64,000 nt of DNA. Origin: Ignavibacteriales bacterium. GTDB lineage: Bacteria; Bacteroidota; Ignavibacteria; Ignavibacteriales; Ignavibacteriaceae. Shown here piece by piece: positions 54,881-64,000 of the stretch (within the stretch, counting starts at the first letter, position 1; each line of letters begins with the position of its first letter). The notes under the pieces were generated by a model that worked only from the letters and a program-made list of their open reading frames with translations, ran no database searches and was not told the DNA's origin. Where the stretch lies: assembly GCA_016707585.1 (NCBI GenBank), contig JADJHL010000008.1, positions 62,001 through 126,000 on the forward strand. Reading direction: 5' to 3'. The position numbers and the translations under genes were made by a program.

Positions 54881-57120
54881 TTATTCAACTAATTCAAAAT
54901 TTGCTTCTTTAACATCAACAGAATTAGTGCCAACATAAACTTTAAACAAACCTGGTTCTGATTTGAATTTCATATCAGCAGCAGTAAATCGCAAATCCTT
55001 TTCGTGGATTGTAAAGTTTATAGTTTTTTCTTCACCACGTTTTAACATAATCTTTTTAAAACCCTTTAATTCTTTAACTGGACGAGTAACACTACCAACT
55101 AAATCCTGTACATACATTTGAACTACTTCTTCACCTTCATACTTGCCAGAGTTTTTAACTTTAACTGATACAACAATTGAATCATCTTCTGTAATTTTAT
55201 TTGTACTTAAATTTAAAGCTATATTCAAAAGTTGTATAGCTTAATCCATATCCAAATGGATAAAGTGGAGTTAATGGAAGATCAAGATATTTTGATGTAT
55301 AATGATTTTCTAGATCTCCAGGTCTTCCCGTGTTTTTTATGATTATAATAGATAGGAACTTGCCCAACGGTTCTTGGAAATGTTGCTGGTAATTTTCCAC
55401 TTGGATTGTAATCACCAAATAAAACTTTTGCGATTGCATCACCAACCATTGTACCGGCGAACCATGTTTCTAAAATTGCATTTGCATTTTCATTTAGCCA
55501 ATTTATTGATAGTGGTCTGCCATTCATTAATACTGCAATAATTGGTTTTCCGGTTTTTAATAATTCTTTTGCAAGATCTTCCTGAACGCCCGGTAAATCA
55601 AATGTTGAGCGAAACAAGCTTGCTTCACCGATTGATCTCTATCTTCTCCAACACATAAAATTATCACATCAGATTTTTTGCTTTGGTTACGGCATCCTTA
55701 AATCCGGATTTATCCTGATCATCAATATTACATCCTTTTGAAATAGTATTTGTGAACTTCATCATCAACATAATTCTTAAATCCTTCAACAACTGTGGTT
55801 ACATCAGCAGAATCACCTAATCCGCCCCAACCACCAATCGGATCATCACTATTATTTGCTAATGGACCAATGATTGCAATTTTTTTGTAATCTTTTTTAA
55901 GTGGAAGAATATTTTTTTCATTCTTTAAAAGAACAAATGATCTTTTAGCAACTTCAAGTGAAGCAAGTTTAATATCGTTGGTCATTAATATTTTTTGTTC
56001 GCGTTCTTTATCGCAATAAGCATATGGATTATCAAACAAACCAAGCATAAATTTAATTCTTAAAATTCTCTTTACAGACTCATCAATTGTGCTTTCATCA
56101 ACTTTACCATCATCAACAAGTTGTTTAAGATGAGTAATATATGAACGTGATTCCATATCCATATCAAGTCCGGCATTCAAAGAAACTTCTCCGGCGTGTT
56201 TTAAATCTGAAGCAAAACCATGAGGAATTAGTTCTCCAATTGAATTCCAATCGCTTACTACAAATCCCTTAAAACCCCATTCATCTCTTAAAATATCATT
56301 CAATAAATATTTACTTCCTGAAGCAGGAATTCCACCAATCTCATTAAATGAAGCCATCAAAGTGTGAGCACCAGCATCAACTCCAGCTTTATATGGTGGT
56401 AAATAAATATCGCGAAAAGTTCTTTCAGAAATATCAACAGTATTATAATCTCTCCCACCTTCTGCGCCGCCGTAACCAGCATAATGTTTTACACAAGCGA
56501 TAATATTTAAATCAGAAAGATTACCTTGATAACCTTTAACACGAGCTGCAGCCATCAACGAACCTAAATAAGTATCTTCTCCGCTGCCTTCCATAATTCT
56601 TCCCCAGCGTGGGATCGCGGGCAATATCAACCATTGGAGAAAACGTCCAGTGTATTCCTGCAGATGCAGCTTCAATAGCTTGATAGTGAGCTGACATCTC
56701 TACAATTTCTGGTTGCCAGGTTGCGGCTTCACCAAGAGGAACGGGAAAAGTAGTTTTAAATCCATGTATAACATCCAAGCCAAATATTAAAGGAATTTTT
56801 AATCGTGATTCTTGTACTGCAACTTTTTGTAATTCATAAGTAAATTCAGCACCGATAGCATTTAAGAACGACCCAATTTTTCCTTCTCTTATTTGAGCTT
56901 TGTATTCATCAGGCACAGTTGCTTTTATCGTTGGACCCCAACCAATTCCAAATGAAAGTTGATTAAGTTGACCAATTTTTTCATCAAGCGTCATTAGTGA
57001 AAGCACTGAATCGACTCTTGCCGAGATTATTTCATCATTAGAAGGTTTTGGTGAATTGTTAACAAACCCGCTGAATAAAAGTAATGTAACAGAAGATAAA
57101 ATTAGAAATAGTTTTTTCAT
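54881..57120 (-). CDS. GH3 beta-glucosidase (at least six frame breaks)
   Basis: Pieces in different frames join into one GH3 enzyme of about 745 residues: signal peptide, N-terminal domain (MTLDEKIGQLNQLSF; nucleophile aspartate in GFVVSDWNSIGEL), C-terminal domain (VLLKNEKNILPLKK, SDVIILCVGEDRDQSGEAS) and fibronectin-III-like tail (VVSVKVKNSGKYEGEEVVQ). Breaks lie at 56611-56613 (CCC), 55741-55743, 55674-55679 (A6 on the coding strand), 55628-55629, 55333-55338 (A6) and about 55215-55235. Five are fixed by one base in a homopolymer. Family motifs survive intact on both sides of each break, so a decayed gene is unlikely. Probable role: releasing glucose from beta-gluco-oligosaccharides. Confidence 0.8.
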
Positions 57121-57152
57121 TTGTTCCTCAATTATGAGATGATATTTTATAA

Positions 57153-58965
57153 TTAATAATTTAATCCAAATCCATAAGGAAATAAAGGATCGTAATTTGA
57201 ATCACCAGAATTTATTGGTATTTGATTATTTGATCTTGGCCAACTATGCGAAAGTTTTCCAGTAAAATTATAATCACCAAAAAGCACATCAGCAATTCCC
57301 TGACCCTCAGTGCCCGGAAGCCATGCTGCAACAAAAGCATCACAATCATTAATTTGATCTGTAATAATCATTGGTCTGCCAGATATCAAAACAATAATAT
57401 ATGGAATTCCAGAGTTATTAAAATTATTTATTGCATTTAAATCAGAAGATGAAAGCGACAAATCATTTCTATCACCATTGCCTTCAGCATAAGGAGTTTC
57501 TCCAACTACAATAATTCCAACATCTGCACCAGTTGCATTGCTACCATCAACGGAATATGTTAAAATTGTTGAGGCAGAAATAGTGTTTTTAATTCCTGTA
57601 TAAACTGATGTTCCTGTAGTAATATCTCCACTGCTACCTTGCCATGAAATAGTCCAACCACCACATTGATTTCCAATATCATGTGCATTTTTCCCAGAGA
57701 TATGTATTCTAGTTAGATTCTTTGAAAGAGGCAGAAAATTATTTTCATTTTTTAAAAGTACTAATGATTCTCGTACACATTGTCTTGCAACATTTCTATG
57801 TGTAGTTGAGCCAACTAAAGAAGTTAAACTTCTATCCGTAAATGGTTTTTCAAATAGGCCTAATTCAAACTTTACTGTTAGAATTCTTTTTACAGCATCA
57901 TTGATTCTTTCTATAGATACTTTTCCTTCTGCATTAAGTTCTTTTAAATATTGAATAAAATCTTTATAGTTATTAGGCACCATAACCATATCAATTCCAG
58001 CATTTATAGAATTTTGTATATCACTTTTATAATCGCCGGGTAACTGATCAATTCCTTGCCAATCTGAAACTACAAAACCTTTAAAACCCAATTCAGTTTT
58101 TAGAACATCAGTAATCCAATACTTATTTCCATGCATTTTTTGTCCGTTAATACTGCTGTAAGAAATCATAATGGATTTTACTCCTGCATTGATTGCAGAA
58201 ATAAATCCTTGCATATGTAATTGCCTAATTGTTTGCTCATCTGCAATTACATTACCTTGATCATCTCCACCAGCAGTTCCACCATCTCCCAGAAAATGTT
58301 TAGCACAGGCTAAAATATTTCCATAATCAGATAAATTTGTTCCTTGATATCCCCAGAACACTTGCTTCAGCCATTGATACAGAAAGTTCAGGAGTTTCTC
58401 CAAATCCTTCATAAGTTCTTCCCCAGCGTTCATCTCTAACAGTTGCAATACAAGGGGCAAATGTCCAATCGATACCTGTTCCTGAAACTTCTTCTGCAGT
58501 TATTCTTGCTGCTTGTTGAATTAGATCAGGATTTCTTGTACAACCTAAACCAATATTATGTGGAAAGATTGTTGCACCAAAAACATTATTATGTCCGTGT
58601 ACAGCGTCAATTCCATAAATAATTGGAATTTTTAATCTGGTCTGTAAAGCTGCTTGCTGAAAAAGATCATACATATCAGCCCAACCTTGTGCTGTATTTG
58701 ATGAAGGGGCAGAACCTCAGCCACTTAAGATTGATCCAATAAAATAATTTTTTACATCGCCAAGATTAGTTAAAACATTTCTTTCAACTTGAGTCATTTG
58801 CCCAATCTTTTCATCAATTGTCATTTGAGATAAAAGTTGATCAACTTTTTCTGATATTGTTAGATTTTGAGTGTTGGGATTATTGGCTTCATCAGCACAT
58901 CCTATAAGTAGAATTAGAGAAATGAATAATAGAAAAAAGTATAGTTGAATTAGAATTCTAATCAT
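57153..58965 (-). CDS. GH3 beta-glucosidase lipoprotein (one frame break, one in-frame stop)
   Basis: About 604 residues when read through two defects: an in-frame TGA at 58717-58719 exactly where the family has glycine (GSILSG, stop, GSAPSSN), and one extra C in 58351-58354 that splits ASVLG from [10 protein letters not shown]. It has a lipoprotein signal ([10 protein letters not shown]), GH3 N-terminal domain ([34 protein letters not shown]; nucleophile in [13 protein letters not shown]) and C-terminal domain ending [10 protein letters not shown], without a fibronectin tail. This is the shorter GH3 type with exo-1,3/1,4-glucosidase activities. Neighbouring genes use TGA as a normal stop. 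Confidence 0.82.
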
Positions 58966-58984
58966 ATAATCCTTGTATAAGAAT

Positions 58985-59017
58985 GCCTCTTACTTTTATC
59001 TTGATTGAATAAGAGGC
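58985..59017 (-). terminator. Possible terminator after the ROK kinase gene
   Basis: An 8-base stem GCCTCTTA / TAAGAGGC with a 17-base loop lies between the ROK stop and the first GH3 gene. The tail is only weakly T-rich on the minus strand, so it may attenuate rather than stop transcription. Confidence 0.45.
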
Positions 59018-59053
59018 AACAAAAATATTTAAAAGTCCAAAGGACTATTATAT

Positions 59054-60031
59054 TTAAATTGTAACAGTTTCTAGTTTGATAATTTCATTCCAGATTAATG
59101 CTGCTGATCCAAGTACAGCACTGTTTCCTTCTGGCAAACCTGATGGAAGAATCTTTACTTTGTTTCTAAATACATGAAATAAATTTTCTTCTAAAGATTT
59201 TTTTGTTGGATTGATTATCATATCACCGGCAAGTGCTAATCCACCAAAAAGTATAATTGCTTCCGGACTTGTAACAGCAACAGCATCAGCTAATTTTAAT
59301 CCGAGAATTTTGCCTGTTATTTCAAAAGCTTCCTTTGCAAGTTTATCACCTGCAAGTGCTGATGTGTAAATCATTTTTGATTCAAGATCATTATAATTAA
59401 CATTTCTTAACGCACTATCTTCATTAGATGTTGCGAGTAATTCCATAACGGTTCGTTTAATTCCTGTTGCAGAAGCATAAGTTTCTAAACATCCTTTTTT
59501 ACCGCAACCGCATTGTCTTCCGTTTGGATCATAAACTGTGTGACCAATTTCTCCGGCAAATCCATCTGAACCGTAAACAAGTTTTCCATCCACAACAACA
59601 CCGCTGCCTAAACCTGTTCCGAGTGTAATTACGATTACATCTTTCATTCCTTTTGCTGCACCAAAAAGCATCTCACCAATTGCTGATGCATTTGCATCGT
59701 TAGTGATCGCAACAGGAACATCATAATATTGTTTTAAAATCTCAACAACATTTACAACTCCCCATTTTAAGTTTGGAGGATTTTCTACGGTGCCGCGATA
59801 ATAGTTAGCATTAGGCGCGCCAACACCAATTCCCTTTAATAAATATTTATCAGAAATTGTTTGATAAAGTTTTTCTATTTCAGGATGTAATCTTGAAAAA
59901 AGATCTGCTGCACTGTTTTGTGCTTTCGTTTGTATTGATGATTCTGCAACGCATTTACCATTAACATCCACAAAACCAAATGCTGTGTTGGTTCCGCCAA
60001 CATCAATACCTAAAGTTACTTCAATCTTCAT
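59054..60031 (-). CDS. ROK-family sugar kinase (glucokinase-like)
   Basis: Cytoplasmic kinase that probably phosphorylates the glucose produced by the cluster. 325 residues: N-terminal phosphate-binding GIDVGGTNTAFG, catalytic-region AITNDANASAIGE, second nucleotide motif VITLGTGLGSGVV, ROK signature GEIGHTVYDPNGRQCGCGKKGCLETYAS with the zinc-binding cysteines, and LFGGLALAGD. No DNA-binding domain is present, so it is an enzyme and not a ROK repressor. It begins five bases after the stop of the transporter gene. Glucose is the likeliest substrate, but other hexoses are possible. Confidence 0.9.
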   Translation of the reverse strand: MKIEVTLGIDVGGTNTAFGFVDVNGKCVAESSIQTKAQNSAADLFSRLHPEIEKLYQTISDKYLLKGIGVGAPNANYYRGTVENPPNLKWGVVNVVEILKQYYDVPVAITNDANASAIGEMLFGAAKGMKDVIVITLGTGLGSGVVVDGKLVYGSDGFAGEIGHTVYDPNGRQCGCGKKGCLETYASATGIKRTVMELLATSNEDSALRNVNYNDLESKMIYTSALAGDKLAKEAFEITGKILGLKLADAVAVTSPEAIILFGGLALAGDMIINPTKKSLEENLFHVFRNKVKILPSGLPEGNSAVLGSAALIWNEIIKLETVTI

Positions 60032-60036
60032 CTTAC

Positions 60037-61536
60037 TTATGCCTCAGCAGTTTTAAAAGTTGGAATGTGACCTTTAACTCCGTAATAAGCAATGTAGGCA
60101 TAACATAAAACCGGAAGTATAAATGCATGATGAATTCCAATTGTATCAGCTAAAAATCCTTGTGCTAACGGAATTAATGCACCGCCAACAATTGCCGTAC
60201 ATAAAATTCCAGAACCCTGACCGGTGTGTTTACCTAATCCATCAATTGCAAGCGTAAAGATTGTTGGAAACATAATTGAGTTGAATAATCCAACTGCAAG
60301 AATGGACCACATTGCAACCTGACCAAATGTTAACATAGATATGATTACAAGAACAGCAGCGACCACAGCAAGTATTGCAAGTGTTCTGCCAGGTTTTTGT
60401 TTGCCAATATTAAATGCTGCAAAGTTTACAGCTACTAAAACTAAGAATGTAAGTGTTTTACTGAATCCAGCCAATGAGAAATTAGCAAAGTTTTGATATT
60501 CTTTTGTAACATACATTGCAATTATAATAGCAAGAACAAAAACTAATCCCGCATAAATATTTTTCTTTTTAGTATCAGTCATTCCAGAAAGTGTAATTGA
60601 ACCAAAAAATCTTCCTATCATTGCGCCGCCCCAATAAAGAGCAACATAAGTACCGGCATCAGCTTCCTGCATTCCTAAAAGTTCTTTAAAGTAGTTTACA
60701 AGAAAACTTCCAATAGCAACTTCACCACCTACGTAAACAAAAATTGCAATTGCGCCCAAAACTAAATGTCTGTAGCCCCAAGCACTTTTATGATGATGAT
60801 CAAAACTTGCACCTTCACCATCGCTTGATGATTGTGATGCTGCTTCAATCTTTGGAAGTTTAAACATTGCAATAATCACTGCAATCAATACAAGCATTCC
60901 TGTTAAAATTATATATGGAGTTTGAACAGAACCAGCTTCCATCAACTTATAAGCTTCTTGTTCTGTCATTGATAACTTAGCAATTTCATCTGCGCCCTTA
61001 GCAGCAACCGCAAGTATAAGTATTGACCCAAAAATTGGTGCGATGGTTGTGCCAAGTGAATTGAATGCTTGTGATAAGTTTAATCTGCTTGATGCTGTTT
61101 CCGGTTTACCAAGAATTGCTACGTAAGGATTTGCAGCAACCTGAAGCAGTGTTATACCGGAAGCTAAAATAAAAAATGCAAATAAAAATAATTCGTAAGA
61201 TCTAGAACCGGCCGCAGGATAAAATAAAATAGTTCCTATTGCAGCAGTTAATAACCCGATTATTATTCCTGTTTTGTATCCAATTTTTTCGACAAGAATT
61301 CCTGATGGAAGTGAAACGATAGCGTAAGCCGTAAAAAAAGTAAACTGTACAAGCATTGCTTGAGTGTAATTTAAATCAAAAATAGCTTTTAAATGTGGAA
61401 TTAGAATATCATTTAAACTGGTGATAAATCCCCACATAAAAAAAAGCGAAGTTAAAACCACTAAAGCTGGTGTGTAATTAGTATTGCCGTTACTAGCAAC
61501 ATTGCCTGTTGATTTTGAAGGAGATGAAACCGCCAT
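60037..61536 (-). CDS. FHS-family sugar:proton symporter (glucose/galactose or fucose permease type)
   Basis: 499 residues with about 12 membrane segments. Family marks are [90 protein letters not shown], and the late [19 protein letters not shown]. This matches the MFS FHS family containing GluP and FucP. It is the first gene of the minus-strand beta-glucan cluster and is followed by the ROK kinase, so import of free glucose is the probable role. An extended central loop ([21 protein letters not shown]) is variable and not unusual. Confidence 0.9.
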   Translation of the reverse strand: MAVSSPSKSTGNVASNGNTNYTPALVVLTSLFFMWGFITSLNDILIPHLKAIFDLNYTQAMLVQFTFFTAYAIVSLPSGILVEKIGYKTGIIIGLLTAAIGTILFYPAAGSRSYELFLFAFFILASGITLLQVAANPYVAILGKPETASSRLNLSQAFNSLGTTIAPIFGSILILAVAAKGADEIAKLSMTEQEAYKLMEAGSVQTPYIILTGMLVLIAVIIAMFKLPKIEAASQSSSDGEGASFDHHHKSAWGYRHLVLGAIAIFVYVGGEVAIGSFLVNYFKELLGMQEADAGTYVALYWGGAMIGRFFGSITLSGMTDTKKKNIYAGLVFVLAIIIAMYVTKEYQNFANFSLAGFSKTLTFLVLVAVNFAAFNIGKQKPGRTLAILAVVAAVLVIISMLTFGQVAMWSILAVGLFNSIMFPTIFTLAIDGLGKHTGQGSGILCTAIVGGALIPLAQGFLADTIGIHHAFILPVLCYAYIAYYGVKGHIPTFKTAEA

Positions 61537-61898
61537 CAGTTACTCCGGGTTATATTAATTGTTAAAAATAATTGACACAATAAATTTAAGACATAAAAAG
61601 GGAAACTTAACCAATTATTATGCCCAATAAGTAAAAAGTTAAATGTGCTTTCTTAAGTTTGATTGGAAACGTTTACAAAATATCACTTTTTGTTATTATT
61701 ATTTTAATAAGTAAAGCTTATTAAATTGATAAATAAATTTAATGATGGATGATGGTTTTGGGAAATAAATGTTGGGATTTTGAATGATGAAGCAATGTAA
61801 TAGAATAAAGAATATCTTAAATCTAATAGTTATAAACTCTATATTTGGCCTACTAAAAAACAGATATTTGAATAGAATAAGACGAATTTAGACTAACG
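61537..61898. other. Divergent intergenic region between the transporter and solute-binding protein genes
   Basis: This 362-base gap is the only gene-free stretch over 300 bases. It is A+T-rich and holds one clear signal, a LacI/CcpA-type operator at 61664-61677. No open frame with coding character, no tRNA and no riboswitch-like structure was seen. Promoters for both directions must lie here, but I cannot place them convincingly. Confidence 0.6.
61664..61677. promoter_or_regulatory. LacI/CcpA-type operator
   Basis: TGGAAACGTTTACA is a near-perfect palindrome around CG (12 of 14 bases symmetric) and fits the consensus of LacI-family and cre sites (TGNAANCGNTNNCA). It lies about 130 bases upstream of the transporter and 220 bases upstream of the solute-binding protein gene. 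It suggests sugar-responsive repression of one or both directions. No lacI-type gene is in the window. Confidence 0.65.
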
Positions 61899-63215
61899 AT
61901 GAACGCTGAAAAAATATTTTATATAATTCTAAGTACAATTTTAGTTACGGTGTTTATACTTTTTACTTTTGTGTTTTCACCGGGCGAGTTTAATACTTCA
62001 CGCACTTCAAAGCAAAAAACTATTTACTTTGTTGATCATATCTCAGCAGCACACCAAAAAGTTATTGATTTATTTAATGAGCGGAATAAAGGTTCGATTA
62101 AAGTTGAAACAATAAATCTTTCGTTTGATAAGTTTAGCACTAACGAAAGAAAAGAATTATTAGCAAGATATTTAAGAAGTAAAAATAATCGTATAGATGT
62201 TTTTGCAGTTGATCAGATATGGGTTCCGAGATTTGTAAAATGGGGCAAACCTTTAGATGCTTTTATTGATAGCACAGAAAAAGCAAATTTATTTTCTGAT
62301 GCCCTTAAAACTTGTATTAATAAAAACTCGCTTGTTGCGGTACCGCTTTACATTGATATTGCTGTAATGTTTTACCGCGATGATTTGATTAATAAACTAC
62401 CTGATTATCCTGCGATAAGAAATAAATTAAATGCATCTATTACGTGGGAAGATTTTATAAATCTTAACTCGCATGTAAATAAGAATGGTAAACCATTTTT
62501 TATTTTTCAAGCGGATGATTATGAGGGATTAGTTTGTGCATTTACGGAATTAATGGCAAATCAAAACAATCCGATTATAGATGCAAATGGTAAAGTGTTT
62601 ATTGATTCGCCTGAAGGGAAAAAATCGCTGCAACTTCTTGTGGATTTAGTTAACAAGTACAAAGCTGCACCGGAAGAAGTAACTTCACTTAAAGAAAATG
62701 AAAGTTATAGACTTTTTATAAAAGATAACGCTTACTTTTTACGTGGCTGGACAAGTATGCTTGGTGATGAAACAATTCAAATTCCTTATGATGTAAAAGA
62801 AAATATAAAAATGATTCCTGTGCCTCATTTTACAGGCTCAAATACAGCTTCTGTTTATGGCGGCTGGAATTTAATGGTATCAAATTATTCAGAAAAAATT
62901 CCTGAAGTAATGAAGTTTGTAAAGTTTTTACTAAGTGTGGAATCCCAAAAAATTATGTACGAAGAGCGTGGTTATCTGCCAATAAATAATAAGCTTTATT
63001 CAGATAGCAATTATGTAAAACTGCATCCTGAATTAAGATTTTTAAAACAAGTTTTACAAACCGGAGTTCATAGACCATTTTTACAAAACTACACAAGTGT
63101 TTCAGATATTTTATCATACTACATTAAAAGAGCAATAAAGAATGAAATTAGTGTTGATGAAGCTTTAGAAGAAGCTACAAGAAAAATTAATGAAAAAGCG
63201 ATTTTGGTAAAGTAG
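61899..63215 (+). CDS. Membrane-anchored extracellular solute-binding protein
   Basis: 438 residues. An N-terminal hydrophobic segment (FYIILSTILVTVFILFTFVF) has no lipobox or obvious cleavage site, so the protein is probably membrane-anchored. The rest is a family 1 sugar-binding fold: KTIYFVDHISAAHQKVIDLFNERNKGSIKVE, IDVFAVDQIWVPRFVKWG, SLVAVPLYIDIAVMFYRDDLI, SVYGGWNLMVSNYSEK and a helical C-terminus. No permease or ATPase genes follow; instead a membrane sensor begins two bases after its stop. It is therefore likely to be the sugar-sensing partner of that sensor rather than part of an ABC importer. Confidence 0.83.
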   Translation: MNAEKIFYIILSTILVTVFILFTFVFSPGEFNTSRTSKQKTIYFVDHISAAHQKVIDLFNERNKGSIKVETINLSFDKFSTNERKELLARYLRSKNNRIDVFAVDQIWVPRFVKWGKPLDAFIDSTEKANLFSDALKTCINKNSLVAVPLYIDIAVMFYRDDLINKLPDYPAIRNKLNASITWEDFINLNSHVNKNGKPFFIFQADDYEGLVCAFTELMANQNNPIIDANGKVFIDSPEGKKSLQLLVDLVNKYKAAPEEVTSLKENESYRLFIKDNAYFLRGWTSMLGDETIQIPYDVKENIKMIPVPHFTGSNTASVYGGWNLMVSNYSEKIPEVMKFVKFLLSVESQKIMYEERGYLPINNKLYSDSNYVKLHPELRFLKQVLQTGVHRPFLQNYTSVSDILSYYIKRAIKNEISVDEALEEATRKINEKAILVK

Positions 63216-63217
63216 TT

Positions 63218-64000
63218 ATGAGTCCCAAAAAAATATTTGAAAAAATAAAAGAATATCATTTTGAGTTTAAACACGTTACAGTGTTGTTTATTATTTTGTT
63301 TTCGTTCCAGGTAATTATATCGTTTATTAATAAAGCCGCAGTAAAAAGTTTTTAAGTACAACACAGGAATGGTATCAGAAAGATTCCGCAGAAGAAATTG
63401 CTAATCTTACAGCTACATCCTTAGAACTTGTGTTAGAATCGATTGATCCGCAAAAAACATTAAACAAAGATCAGGAAAACAAAGCTGTTCAAGCGTTTGA
63501 TATTATTTTTAGTCAGCAGCAATTAAAACACAATATAGAAGGTTTGTATGTTATTGTAAGATTTGGAAATGAAGTTTATGCTATTGATGACGGCAGAACA
63601 TTTTTTAGATTTTTAGTTTCTCATAGTAAAATAAATCAAACAACAGATAAAAATAAATTAGCTGTTGTAGAGATGTACAAAAAGTTGAGCGGGAATTAAA
63701 TGTAAAAGAAGAAATAAAAAGTATTATCACTGATAAAAAAACTTTTAACATTTTTGTTCCATTTGTTTTACGCGGCGAGTATATTGGAGCCGTTTATATG
63801 AAAAACACTCCTGATTTTAGTTTTATTAGTAACCAGGTAATTAGCAATTATGATGAAACATCTGTTATTTATCTTTCTTTAATTTTGCTTGGACTTCTTG
63901 CAATGTATTTTATTTCATCATACACGGTTAAGGAAAGAGATGATGCTCAGAAAATGTTGTTTGATGAGCATGAAACAAGCCTTAAAAAGCAAATCAATTA
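63218..64000 (+). CDS. Membrane sensor protein, probably a histidine kinase (partial, two frame breaks)
   Basis: Reconstructed through two single-base homopolymer breaks: at 63349-63353 one extra T joins AVKSF to LSTTQEWYQKDSAEE, and at 63679-63683 one extra A joins EMYKK to VERELNVKEEIKS. The N-terminus has a membrane segment (VTVLFIILFSFQVIISFI), then an extracytoplasmic domain of about 180 residues, a second membrane segment (IYLSLILLGLLAMYFISSY) and a charged helical linker (KERDDAQKMLFDEHE) that runs off the window. This topology and its position after a solute-binding protein fit a sensor histidine kinase, but the kinase core lies outside the window. Confidence 0.65.

Noticed and set aside
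54881..57120. GH3 gene as a true pseudogene
   Set aside because: All family motifs are intact between the breaks, and five of the six breaks are fixed by one base in a homopolymer. Poor sequence quality explains this better than decay.
58717..58719. UGA recoded as glycine
   Set aside because: TGA serves as a normal stop in several genes of the window and this is the only in-frame case, in a region full of errors.
61537..61898. Riboswitch or small RNA in the divergent gap
   Set aside because: No stable stem structures or conserved riboswitch motifs were visible beyond the operator palindrome.

Overview
The window is A+T-rich bacterial DNA, densely coded. It looks like a member of the Ignavibacteria (Bacteroidota/Chlorobi group). 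The main reason is that at least nine proteins end in a type IX secretion (T9SS) sorting domain with the NYPNPFNPST-type linker typical of that group. A TonB-dependent receptor with a carboxypeptidase-like N-terminal domain and a PorV/PorQ-type barrel agree with this. No rRNA, tRNA, CRISPR array, insertion sequence or phage gene was seen.

Region 1 (1-18.3 kb, + strand) is a galactan/galactose utilisation operon: TonB receptor, large exported protein, PorV-like barrel, exported multidomain binding protein, GH53 endo-beta-1,4-galactanase, a second clan GH-A hydrolase, aldose 1-epimerase, galactokinase and a sodium/sugar symporter. Several genes overlap at ATGA or TAATG junctions, and the operon ends at a hairpin terminator. 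The logic is secreted depolymerisation, uptake, then phosphorylation of galactose. galT and galE are not in the window.

Region 2 (19.1-41.3 kb) is the most interesting part. It holds exported beta-propeller, BNR/FG-GAP, DUF5666 and carboxypeptidase-regulatory proteins, small lipoproteins with a CX4CH haem-like motif, and a barrel with an N-terminal CXXCH. In the middle sit an ECF sigma factor, a zinc-finger/TPR anti-sigma-like membrane protein and a TPR-CHAT (caspase-like) protein. By reading the intergenic DNA I found that every transcription unit here, including the sigma and anti-sigma genes, is preceded by the same bipartite element: GTCAC/GTCCC, exactly 17 bases, then TACTAA (11 copies, both strands). 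The sugar operons lack it. I infer a self-contained ECF sigma regulon whose release may be controlled by the CHAT protease.

Region 3 (41.4-61.5 kb, - strand) is a beta-glucan (laminarin-like) utilisation cluster: FHS-type sugar transporter, ROK kinase, three GH3 enzymes, GH16 lipoprotein, esterase, small CXXC protein, two GH5 enzymes (one with CBM6 and a T9SS tail), trehalase-like and GH15-like enzymes, and a parvulin-type isomerase. A LacI/CcpA-like operator lies upstream of it. Region 4 (61.9-64 kb, +) is divergent: a membrane-anchored solute-binding protein followed by the start of a membrane sensor, probably a histidine kinase.

Sequence quality matters here. At least 14 reading-frame breaks, most at homopolymer runs, plus one in-frame stop disrupt otherwise intact genes. 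They cluster at 54-59 kb around a stretch of G, A and C runs at about 54.8 kb that looks like an unpolished contig end. These genes were reconstructed across the breaks and are probably functional in the organism.
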